DNA of 64,000 bases from Candidatus Gastranaerophilales bacterium. Its GTDB lineage: Bacteria; Cyanobacteriota; Vampirovibrionia; Gastranaerophilales; Gastranaerophilaceae. Below are positions 25,836 to 33,743 of the stretch, piece after piece. The stretch lies in contig CAJULX010000003.1 in assembly GCA_910587245.1 (NCBI GenBank), positions 31,443-95,442 on the forward strand. The letters run 5' to 3'. How positions within the stretch are numbered: position 1 is the first letter of the stretch; each line of letters opens with the position of its first letter. The notes below the pieces were generated by a model. It was not told the DNA's origin. It saw nothing but the letters and a program-made list of their open reading frames with translations, and ran no database searches. Position numbers and translations under genes: made by a program.

Positions 25836-26675
25836 CTACCCCTTCACGGCGCCTTCGGTGGAGCCTTGAATGAAGTATTTTTGAAGGACAAGGAAAAATA
25901 TTACAATCGGTACAATTGAAACCATTGAGCCTGCCGCTATAAGCCTGTAGTTTGCACTGAATGCGCCTTGAAGGTCATTTATACCGACAGGAAGGGTATA
26001 AAGGGCATCTTTTGTTAAAATAATACTCGGCCATAAAAATTCGCCCCAGCTTCCAATGAATGTAAATATTGCTAAAACCGCCAAAGATGGCTTTATCAAA
26101 GGCAAGAGCACCTTAAAGAATATTTGAATTGAATTGCACCCGTCAATTACCGCTGATTCTTCAAGTTCTTTAGGAATTGCCAAAAATGCCTGTCTTAATA
26201 AGAAAATACCGAATGCATTGACCGCAAAAGGCAAAATCAAGCCTAAGTACCCGTTGAAATTGCTGTAAGAATCCGTGAGGTTTAATTTTAGCGTAATAAT
26301 ATAGATGGGTAGCATTATTGCCTGAAAAGGCACCATTATGGTGGCTAAAATTCCAAAAAATACAAAGTTTTTGCCGCCGAAATTCATTCTTGCAAGAGGA
26401 TAAGCCGCAAGAGCCGAAAAAATAAGGTTTAAAATTACGGTAAAAAACGCCACAATAAAACTATTCAGGGCATATCCCACAATGGGTACAAGAACCAGAA
26501 CCAGCCTGAAATTTTCAAATGTAAAATCTTCGGGGATAAATACGGGAGGATAAGCGAAGATATTTTCGCCGGCGCCTTTAAGGGCGGTAGATGTAAGCCA
26601 CAAAAAAGGAAGCAGGCACAAAATACAAACCGTAATTAAAATTATATGAATTAAAAATCCTTTAATATGCTTCAT
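25836..26675 (-). CDS. Carbohydrate ABC transporter permease (MalG type)
   Basis: 279-residue inner-membrane permease of the MalG/UgpE family with six hydrophobic helices. The EAA loop that docks the ATPase is present (EESAVIDGCNSIQIFFKVLLPL). It follows the MalF-type gene by 5 bases. The solute-binding protein and the ATPase are not in the neighbourhood, so it depends on components encoded elsewhere. Substrate not deducible beyond a sugar or glycerol-phosphate type. Confidence 0.9.
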   Translation of the reverse strand: MKHIKGFLIHIILITVCILCLLPFLWLTSTALKGAGENIFAYPPVFIPEDFTFENFRLVLVLVPIVGYALNSFIVAFFTVILNLIFSALAAYPLARMNFGGKNFVFFGILATIMVPFQAIMLPIYIITLKLNLTDSYSNFNGYLGLILPFAVNAFGIFLLRQAFLAIPKELEESAVIDGCNSIQIFFKVLLPLIKPSLAVLAIFTFIGSWGEFLWPSIILTKDALYTLPVGINDLQGAFSANYRLIAAGSMVSIVPIVIFFLVLQKYFIQGSTEGAVKG

Positions 26676-26680
26676 AATTT

Positions 26681-27550
26681 TTAAAGCCCGTATTTTTTCC
26701 TTTCAAAACATAAAATATTTATAATTGAAAATATCATTACAATAATCAATAATACGACGCAGGCAGCCGAAGCTAACCCTATATCAAGGTTTTCAAACGC
26801 TCTTTCATAAATATAATAAACGATTGTTTTGGTTGAATCTAAAGGGCCGCCTTTTGTCATAACGTATATTTCAACAAAAACCTTTAATGCCGAAATGGCA
26901 CTTATTGTGGATACAAGCGCAATTGTAGGCATTAAATGCGGAATTGTCACCGTCATATGCTTTTGAAATTCATTAGCCCCGTCAATTTCGGCCGCCTCAT
27001 AGAGTTCTTTCGGAACACTCATTAAGGATGCAAGGTATATCATCATATAATAGCCTATACCTTTAAAAACGGTAACAAGCGCAACTGATATCATTGCAGC
27101 CCTCGGGCTTGAAAGCCAGCTTACCGCAGGGAGATTTAAAATTTCCATAAAATAATTTAAAAGCCCGTTTGGTGCATAAAGCCATTTAAAAGCAATAGCC
27201 ACAACAACAATTGATACTACGACGGGAAGATAAATAATAAGTTTATACAGGGTTTTTCCTCTTATTTTCTGATTTATTAAAATGGCTAAAAATAAAGGAA
27301 AAACAACAAGAAACGGGGTTGTTAAAATTAGAAAATAAAATGTATTAATTAAAGATTTTATAAAAACGGGGGAATGATATAAAGTTTTATAATTTTCTAA
27401 AGTACCGAAAACAGGCGTGTATATATCGTTTGAATAATCCTGAAAACTATAAATTATTGTTTGAAAAAACGGAATAAAGAAAAATACCGCAAGCAGTATT
27501 ATTGCAGGAAGCAAAAATAAATAAGGCGTTATTTTCCTATAGGTTTGCAT
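26681..27550 (-). CDS. Sugar ABC transporter permease (MalF/UgpA type)
   Basis: 289-residue permease with six helices and the EAA motif (YEAAEIDGANEFQKHMTVTI). It is the first gene of a two-permease unit, with tcdA third. The N-terminal RKITPYLFLLPAIILL is typical of UgpA/LacF-like proteins. The upstream gap (27551-27732) contains no binding-protein gene, which is unusual for this transporter class. Confidence 0.9.
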   Translation of the reverse strand: MQTYRKITPYLFLLPAIILLAVFFFIPFFQTIIYSFQDYSNDIYTPVFGTLENYKTLYHSPVFIKSLINTFYFLILTTPFLVVFPLFLAILINQKIRGKTLYKLIIYLPVVVSIVVVAIAFKWLYAPNGLLNYFMEILNLPAVSWLSSPRAAMISVALVTVFKGIGYYMMIYLASLMSVPKELYEAAEIDGANEFQKHMTVTIPHLMPTIALVSTISAISALKVFVEIYVMTKGGPLDSTKTIVYYIYERAFENLDIGLASAACVVLLIIVMIFSIINILCFERKKYGL

Positions 27551-27732
27551 ATTTTAATAATAATTCAATCTTAACAAAAATTAAACACCTGATGCGGCGT
27601 TTTCAACCGTATGGGCGGTTTTTAAAACAAAATATTTAAATATTTTTAAAATAGTGGTATAATTTAAGTTGTTGTTAGCAAAAAAAATCTATTTCGTGTT
27701 TTGTAATAATGTGTATGTGAAGGGAAATATTT

Positions 27733-27954
27733 ATGATTGAGCCTATTTCTTGTAATTGCGGCAATAAGCATAAGCTGAATTTCACAGGGCAGGAGAATAA
27801 TAACTTTAAAGGGATAACATCATCTCTGCCTGAAAATGCCGTAAGTTTAAGCACAAGAGAAGCCTATAATCAGGCTGTTTCAAGCGTTGATAAAACCCAG
27901 AAAGAATTTATAGCACCTCAGGGTGTCGGCGAGAATCTTAATATTAAAGGATAA
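27733..27954 (+). CDS. 73-residue protein with N-terminal F-x-G segment
   Basis: Short polar protein with an in-frame start preceded by GAAGGGAAA. It opens MIEPISCNCGNKHKLNFTG and has a second NNNFKG copy at about 23-28, so the segment occurs twice. No signal peptide, membrane helix or catalytic motif. It ends one base before the stop of the convergent glycosyltransferase. It may be almost entirely the tag-like segment seen on other proteins here. Function unknown. Confidence 0.6.
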   Translation: MIEPISCNCGNKHKLNFTGQENNNFKGITSSLPENAVSLSTREAYNQAVSSVDKTQKEFIAPQGVGENLNIKG

Positions 27955-27955
27955 T

Positions 27956-29005
27956 TTACCTTACAAAAAGGGATTTAAAGGCTCTTTTTAAAGTATAAAA
28001 ATCAACGGAAAAGATGATAGAAAATATCATCTTTTTCACATTTAAAGGGTTAAACCTTGAAACAAAATAATCGTAGTTTTTAAATATAAATTTTAATACA
28101 TCAAAGCGTATTCTTTTATTGTAGCCGACATACAACTTAACACAATCGGGCTTTAGATATCTGAAATTGCCGATAACGGGGTTTGCGCTTGAAAGATTTG
28201 TTTTATGGCGTCTGTATGCAAACAAAGGTGCTGAAATTAAAGCGGAGCCCCCTATAAGGTGCAAAAATGTAAAAGCTATTTTATCGGCGCCTTTTACCCA
28301 GTCTTTAGGAGAGGGATATTTTAATAAAAATTCAGCTGCCGATTTTCTCATCATGGCGGATGATGTCGGACCCCAAGCCCAACTTCCGAATTTGCAGTTT
28401 TTATTATCAAGGATTTTAACTTCAAAATTTTCAATTTCTTCTTTTAGAGAAAAAATCTCATCTTCCGATTTTAAAGAAGCGGAAAAATCTTTATTTTTAT
28501 ATCCGCTTGATGCGAGCGATACAAGCGAATGCAGGGTTGAATTTTCATCAATTTCAAACTGGGCGGCGCTTGTAAATGCAACGGATGTTTTCATATGCAC
28601 CGTTAAATGGCACATTAAATATTCAGGAACAAGAACATCATCCGCATCAATCAAGCAGACAAATTCACCATCCGCAATTTTTAACCCCTCAAGAAATGAG
28701 CCGAACTGACCCAAATTTTCAGGATTGTGAATTATTTTATACTTTTCTTTAGAAATCTTAACAGGGTTAAAAAACTTTTCTATAAAATTTTCATTTGAAA
28801 GGTTATCCAGAAATTCTTTTGTATTATCCGTGGAACAATCATTTACTATAATCACTTCAAAATTTTTATACGTTTGATTTTCAATGGATTGAATCAAATC
28901 AGGCAGATATTTTGCAAGGTTAAAGCAGGTAATAATAATACTTACCTTCGGTTTTTTAAAAAGTTTCAAGGCATTTTTTTTGTTTTCAAAAGAAAATTTT
29001 TGCAT
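27956..29005 (-). CDS. Family 2 glycosyltransferase
   Basis: 349-residue GT-A fold transferase. The N-terminal nucleotide-sugar domain has VSIIITCFNLAKYLPDLIQS, the VNDCSTDNT segment and the metal-binding LIDADDVLVPEYL. A helical C-terminal region follows. Probably adds a sugar to an envelope polysaccharide or lipid carrier; the sugar and acceptor cannot be read from sequence. It stands alone, divergent from the calpain-like gene. Confidence 0.88.
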   Translation of the reverse strand: MQKFSFENKKNALKLFKKPKVSIIITCFNLAKYLPDLIQSIENQTYKNFEVIIVNDCSTDNTKEFLDNLSNENFIEKFFNPVKISKEKYKIIHNPENLGQFGSFLEGLKIADGEFVCLIDADDVLVPEYLMCHLTVHMKTSVAFTSAAQFEIDENSTLHSLVSLASSGYKNKDFSASLKSEDEIFSLKEEIENFEVKILDNKNCKFGSWAWGPTSSAMMRKSAAEFLLKYPSPKDWVKGADKIAFTFLHLIGGSALISAPLFAYRRHKTNLSSANPVIGNFRYLKPDCVKLYVGYNKRIRFDVLKFIFKNYDYFVSRFNPLNVKKMIFSIIFSVDFYTLKRAFKSLFVR

Positions 29006-29071
29006 AAATAAATTTTAGCATATTTTAAGATATTTTAGGCAATTTTTTTAATGTTTTAGTTTAATAGGTTT

Positions 29072-30331
29072 ATGGAAATAAGCTTTTTGAACAAAAATTT
29101 ATACTTTTGCGGATATAAAAATTCAAAAAACCAAGAAAAAACTTTGCCGTCTGATAATTTGCTTCAAAATGATGATTCCGTGATATATAATTATTCAAAA
29201 AATAAAATTAAAAACCTTTACTATAGCGGATTTACGATACCTTTAAATTCTTATTACGATAAAAATGCTCCTGAAAACTTCGGGGTGGAAAAAATTTATT
29301 CAAAACTTTCCTGCTCAGGCACAGACAGCAGCAATACTGAAATGATTCTGGATTTAATTTCAAACGGAAAACTTTCATCCGAAGTTTTATATTATTTTGA
29401 TGAAAATGCCAAAATATCAACAAGCGTAAATGATGATTTAGACAGACTTTATGATGTTTATATAAAAGACGGTGATATAGAAAATGCTTTTGTACCGGAG
29501 TTTCAGACACTATCTGAGGCTGAAGATATTGAAACAGGCGAAGTTTGCCATATTAAAGGAAATAAAAACATTTCAATCAAAACACCGGACGGCAAAATAC
29601 AAGAGCTTTTCATCACTCCTGAAACTTATTTAAAATTATTTCCTCCGGTTGAAAGATTTATAATAAGACAATCAAATGTCGGGGATTGTTATTTGCTGTC
29701 AACACTTGATGCTGTGTATCAAAATGAAAATACAAGATTTAAAATATTGGAGATGTTTAAAGAAAACCCTGACGGCTCAATAGATACAGCTTTTGGCGGA
29801 TTTAAACGAAATGAAAATAATGAAATTGTCTTAAAAAATAAAAATAATTTTATCCTGGAAGATATTGATAAATATATCGAAAAATTTAAAAGCAAAGGTA
29901 TAAGCCCCACGGCAAAATGGGTGATGGCAATTCAGCTTTTAAACGGCGCGGAACGAAATATGGCACAATACGGTGATGATATTTCAAATATTGATTTAAA
30001 AAAGAGCAGCGAAGGACACGCTTGTGAAATATTAAGAAAAATGGGTTTTAGAAGACCGCTCTCAGATTTTCCGCACTCTAACAGAATGGAAGAAATGCTT
30101 TTTGATGATAATAATTCCGATAGTGTTTTTATAGGAAGTACATTTTTAAAAGCAGATAATGATACAAAAAAATTTGAACCGAAACATTCATATTCAATTG
30201 TGCCGCTTGATAATGAGGGATGCGGTAAATTTGCAGTTCGAAACCCGTATAATACTATGTTTGAAATTATTTTAACATATCCTGAAATTATTAAATATTT
30301 TGAAAAAATAACAGCCGCAAGTAAAATTTAA
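29072..30331 (+). CDS. Calpain-like cysteine protease (family C2-type triad)
   Basis: 419-residue protein. A calpain-type catalytic core is readable: Q200-SNVGD-C206 (oxyanion Gln exactly six residues before the nucleophile, as in calpains), His372 in KHSYS, and Asn391 in VRNPYN. A W-x-x-x-x-Q-L-L helix (about 283-290) fits the region between Cys and His. The first 15 residues (MEISFLNKNLYFCGY) form the F-x-G opening seen elsewhere here; there is no signal peptide. Residues about 20-190 are unassigned, perhaps regulatory. No calcium-binding domain is visible. Single gene, divergent from the glycosyltransferase. Confidence 0.75.
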   Translation: MEISFLNKNLYFCGYKNSKNQEKTLPSDNLLQNDDSVIYNYSKNKIKNLYYSGFTIPLNSYYDKNAPENFGVEKIYSKLSCSGTDSSNTEMILDLISNGKLSSEVLYYFDENAKISTSVNDDLDRLYDVYIKDGDIENAFVPEFQTLSEAEDIETGEVCHIKGNKNISIKTPDGKIQELFITPETYLKLFPPVERFIIRQSNVGDCYLLSTLDAVYQNENTRFKILEMFKENPDGSIDTAFGGFKRNENNEIVLKNKNNFILEDIDKYIEKFKSKGISPTAKWVMAIQLLNGAERNMAQYGDDISNIDLKKSSEGHACEILRKMGFRRPLSDFPHSNRMEEMLFDDNNSDSVFIGSTFLKADNDTKKFEPKHSYSIVPLDNEGCGKFAVRNPYNTMFEIILTYPEIIKYFEKITAASKI

Positions 30332-30368
30332 GGATTAACTTTTTTTAAATTGGCGCTACAATATGGTT

Positions 30369-31571
30369 ATGAAAAAAATAATCACATTTTTAATATTATT
30401 TTTTATAGCCGTTTCGGGTGCTTTTGCCGCGGTGAAACCTGCTGAAAAACAGGAAGAAGCACAGCATAGTACCGATTTAAGTTATTCAAAACATGAAAGC
30501 GGTATTGTTCAAAAAATTGATTATGATTACACGGAAAAAACAGAAAATCCTGAAAGTATTTCAAAACAAATTGTAACGGTAAAGATTGTATCGGGAAAAT
30601 TTAAAGGCAAAGAAATCGTAACGGATAATATGCTAACGGGAAACCCTGCATATGAAGTGTTTTTAAAGGAAAATGACAGAGTAGCTCTTGTGATAGAATC
30701 CGATAATCCAAACCCTTCAAATATTGATGAAATAAGTGTTTATGTTTCAGATATAAAACGTGTCGGGGTAATTTATCTTTATTCGTTTATTTTTATTGCA
30801 CTTTTAATCGGAATCGGACGGATGAAAGGGTTTTACAGCCTTTTATCAATAATTGTTACCGTAATGCTTGTATTCTTAATATTTATGCCTATGGTGCTTT
30901 TTAATGCGTCCCCGATTTTAGCGGCACTCATTATTTCCGTATTATCTACCGTTATTACAATGTATCTTGTTGCAGGATATAATTCAAAAACAAATGCGGC
31001 AATTCTGGGTACGGTTTTATCTCTGATTTTTGCTTCAGCCCTTGCGCTTCTTGCAATATTTTTAGCGCATTTAACAGGTTTTATGGGCGAAGAAAGCTTG
31101 TTTTTGTATATGTCACGTCCCGATTTGGATTTACAGGGAATTTTAGCCGCTTCAATGATTATAGCGGCGCTCGGGGCTTTAATGGATGTTGCAATTTCTA
31201 TTTCAAGTACAATTAATGAAATTCATATAACAGACCCGAAACTTGGTGTTTACGAGCTTTTCAAATCAGGTATGAATGTGGGGCGTGATATTATAGGAAC
31301 AATGTCAAACACGTTGATTCTTGTATATCTTGGAAGCTCAATGCCTCTGGTGTTATTAGGTTCAAATATTGATACGGCAAAGTTTTTTAACTTAAATCAG
31401 GTTGCAGGAGAAATTTTATCTGCCTTTACGGGAAGTATTTCGCTTTTGGCGTGCGTGCCTTTAACCGCAATTATGAGCGCCTGGCTTATTAAAAGAAAAC
31501 AATTCAAACTTGAAAAAGCTAAACAAGCTAAAGAACAGAAAGCTGTTGAAATTGAACAAATTGAAGATTAA
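30369..31571 (+). CDS. YibE/F-family membrane protein
   Basis: 400-residue protein (start at the second ATG; an alternative ATG is 6 bases upstream). A signal-anchor (about 1-20) and a periplasmic region (about 25-130) with an OB-like beta segment precede about seven membrane helices. The YibE/F family segments GRMKGFYSLLSIIVTVMLVF and the ALGALMDVAISISST stretch are present. The family function is unknown. It ends in a positively charged Lys-rich tail. Shares a bidirectional terminator with the convergent transporter gene. Confidence 0.85.
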   Translation: MKKIITFLILFFIAVSGAFAAVKPAEKQEEAQHSTDLSYSKHESGIVQKIDYDYTEKTENPESISKQIVTVKIVSGKFKGKEIVTDNMLTGNPAYEVFLKENDRVALVIESDNPNPSNIDEISVYVSDIKRVGVIYLYSFIFIALLIGIGRMKGFYSLLSIIVTVMLVFLIFMPMVLFNASPILAALIISVLSTVITMYLVAGYNSKTNAAILGTVLSLIFASALALLAIFLAHLTGFMGEESLFLYMSRPDLDLQGILAASMIIAALGALMDVAISISSTINEIHITDPKLGVYELFKSGMNVGRDIIGTMSNTLILVYLGSSMPLVLLGSNIDTAKFFNLNQVAGEILSAFTGSISLLACVPLTAIMSAWLIKRKQFKLEKAKQAKEQKAVEIEQIED

Positions 31572-31579
31572 ATAAATTT

Positions 31580-31610
31580 AAACCCCGCCAATATCAAATC
31601 AGCGGGGTTT
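31580..31610. terminator. Bidirectional terminator
   Basis: A 9-bp stem (AAACCCCGC/GCGGGGTTT) with a 13-base loop and A/T-rich flanks lies in the gap between the convergent YibE/F-like and SLC45-like genes. Confidence 0.85.
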
Positions 31611-31635
31611 AAAATATTTATTTATATTTATTGTT

Positions 31636-33000
31636 TTATGCTTGTTTTTCATTAACAAGAGAAGCTGTTACAGCAGCGCATATAAGCATTATTGCACCTA
31701 CTATAAAAGCATATTCCCAGTGATTGTTAACAAAGGAATCCTGCATAAATTTAGCTTTATCAATAAACCATGCAAGAAGCGTGCAAACCAATACCTGCGG
31801 AGCCGCTATGAATATATTGAATATACCCATAATAGAACCTTCCGTACCTGCTTTAATGTATTTTGAAAGCATGGCAAAAGGTAAAGCCAGCGTGCTTGCC
31901 CAGCCGATACCCGCTAAAGCCATAGCGCTCATAACGGAAGCTTTATTCGGTAAAAACGCCATCAAAAGATATGCTAAAGCCATACTTGAAAGGGCTATAA
32001 TGTGTACGAATTTGTTTCCTCTTTTTTCTGCCCATTTTCCGATAGGAATAGCAACAAGGAAGCATATTAAATTAAACACTGCAAAGCAGATTTGGGAAAA
32101 ATACTGCCCGTCTGCCATCGGAGCCGCAAAAGATTGTTTCAGGGCAGCATCCGCGCTTGATAAATCGGGAACGCCGAAAACAATATGGACAGCATACTGC
32201 GTGAAGAAAATCATCATACTCATTAAGCCAATCCAGCTGAAAAACTGCATTGTACAAATTTTCCCGACTTCAGGAGAAAGTTTGAAAAATTCTTTAACAT
32301 TTTGAATGAATGATTTTTGTTCTTCATTGTTTGCTTCAGCTTTTGCTTCCGCTTTAATTTTTCTTTCTTTAATTGTAAGACAGGTCCATAGCATAGCAAG
32401 GAAAAACGCTGCGCCTGCCATTGCAAACTGCGCATTCATTGACATATCATAATGGAACGCATATTTTAAGAAAGGCGCCGTACCTGCCGCAACAACAGAA
32501 CCTAAACCAATTGCAAAGCTTAAATATGAATTTGCAAGGGCGTGCTGTTCTTTCGGGATGTTATCAGGGATAAGTGCTCTATAAGGGCCTTGAGCCGCAT
32601 TAACACAAGCATCGATTATCCAAATCATAACAGCCGCAATTAAAAGTCCGAGCCATACAGGGGCAGATTCACCGAACATTCCTGCAATATCGCCGCTTCT
32701 TGGCAAGAAAAATAATCCCAGAGCAGCCAGAATTGCACCGCCCATTAAATATGGAACTCTGCGCCCGAATGGAGTTTGAGTTACATCAGAGAGTGCACCT
32801 ATAATAGGCTGCACCACAATACCTGTTACAGGGCCTGCAAGCCAAATTAAACCGAAAATAAACGGGCTTGCACCAAGAGCTTCGGTTACGGGGCCTGAGA
32901 GAATAATTCTCATCTGCCATGCAAATTGAAGCCCGAAAAATCCTAAACAAAAATTCAAGAGCTGTGCCGTCGTGAATTTTTTCATTTCCTCGTTTGCCAT
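31636..33000 (-). CDS. MFS sugar transporter (SLC45/GPH-like)
   Basis: 454-residue transporter with twelve hydrophobic segments. The PIIGALSDVTQTPFGRRVPY loop between helices 2 and 3 is the RRxPY signature of SLC45/sucrose-type cation symporters. It probably imports a disaccharide with H+ or Na+. The ribosome site AGGAGG precedes the ATG at 33000. Stands alone; the GH13 enzyme at 59556 is far away, so any link to glucan use is inference. Confidence 0.85.
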   Translation of the reverse strand: MANEEMKKFTTAQLLNFCLGFFGLQFAWQMRIILSGPVTEALGASPFIFGLIWLAGPVTGIVVQPIIGALSDVTQTPFGRRVPYLMGGAILAALGLFFLPRSGDIAGMFGESAPVWLGLLIAAVMIWIIDACVNAAQGPYRALIPDNIPKEQHALANSYLSFAIGLGSVVAAGTAPFLKYAFHYDMSMNAQFAMAGAAFFLAMLWTCLTIKERKIKAEAKAEANNEEQKSFIQNVKEFFKLSPEVGKICTMQFFSWIGLMSMMIFFTQYAVHIVFGVPDLSSADAALKQSFAAPMADGQYFSQICFAVFNLICFLVAIPIGKWAEKRGNKFVHIIALSSMALAYLLMAFLPNKASVMSAMALAGIGWASTLALPFAMLSKYIKAGTEGSIMGIFNIFIAAPQVLVCTLLAWFIDKAKFMQDSFVNNHWEYAFIVGAIMLICAAVTASLVNEKQA

Positions 33001-33185
33001 TAAATCCTCCTAACAAAACTTAAACTTATTGTACATTAAAATGAAAGAAATGTCATATGGCTAAAATGTGTTAATTTTTAAGAAAAATTGCATAACAATT
33101 GCAAATTTCAGCAATAATTTTACAATAATAAACAAAAATAAACTTTTATTGATTTTATTAACTCTGGAAGAATATGCTGCAATAT

Positions 33186-33668
33186 TTACATATATTTCTG
33201 TTCGATGAGCTTTTTCAGGGCTTTTGCATTAACCGCATCAGGTTCAATTTCAAGCAGTTTGTCTAAATATTCCACAGCTTCTTTATAATGTTCAAGTTTC
33301 TTTTGTGCGCACGCCATTGCATAAAGCGCATCTATAAAATTTTCATCCAATTCGATTGCTTTTTCCAAATCTTTAACAGCACCGAAAATATCAGGGTTTT
33401 CAATATCTTTTCTTGAAAGGGTAATTCTTGCTTTATTATAATAGGCATCCGTCATTTTCGGATTTAATTGCAAAGCTTTTGTATAATCAAGCATAGCTTC
33501 ATCAAAATTTTCAAGCGCCTGATGAGCGACCGCACGGTAAAAATAGGGTATTTCCCAATCATTTTTTAATTCAAGCGATTTATTAATATTTTCAAGAGCA
33601 CTTTGATATTTGCCGTCTTGAATATCATATATTCCGTTATCAAGATAAGTTTTATAATTTTCAGACAT
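33186..33668 (-). CDS. TPR-repeat protein
   Basis: 160-residue soluble protein made of four tetratricopeptide repeats (about 4-37, 38-71, 78-114, 115-150), recognisable from the A/G/Y/A pattern, for example PYFYRAVAHQALENFDEAML. Such proteins scaffold other proteins. No signal peptide. Divergent from the hydrogenase-like operon that starts 75 bases away. No partner can be named. Confidence 0.85.
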   Translation of the reverse strand: MSENYKTYLDNGIYDIQDGKYQSALENINKSLELKNDWEIPYFYRAVAHQALENFDEAMLDYTKALQLNPKMTDAYYNKARITLSRKDIENPDIFGAVKDLEKAIELDENFIDALYAMACAQKKLEHYKEAVEYLDKLLEIEPDAVNAKALKKLIEQKYM

Positions 33669-33743
33669 ATTTTTCCTCTTTTTTTAAGTTTATTATAGAA
33701 TAATCATATACTAAAGCATTAACGATTTGGATAAAAAATAAGA

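Noticed and set aside
31724..32305. 193-codon open frame antisense to the SLC45-like transporter
   Set aside because: It mirrors the transporter's codon bias, has no family features and no ribosome site.
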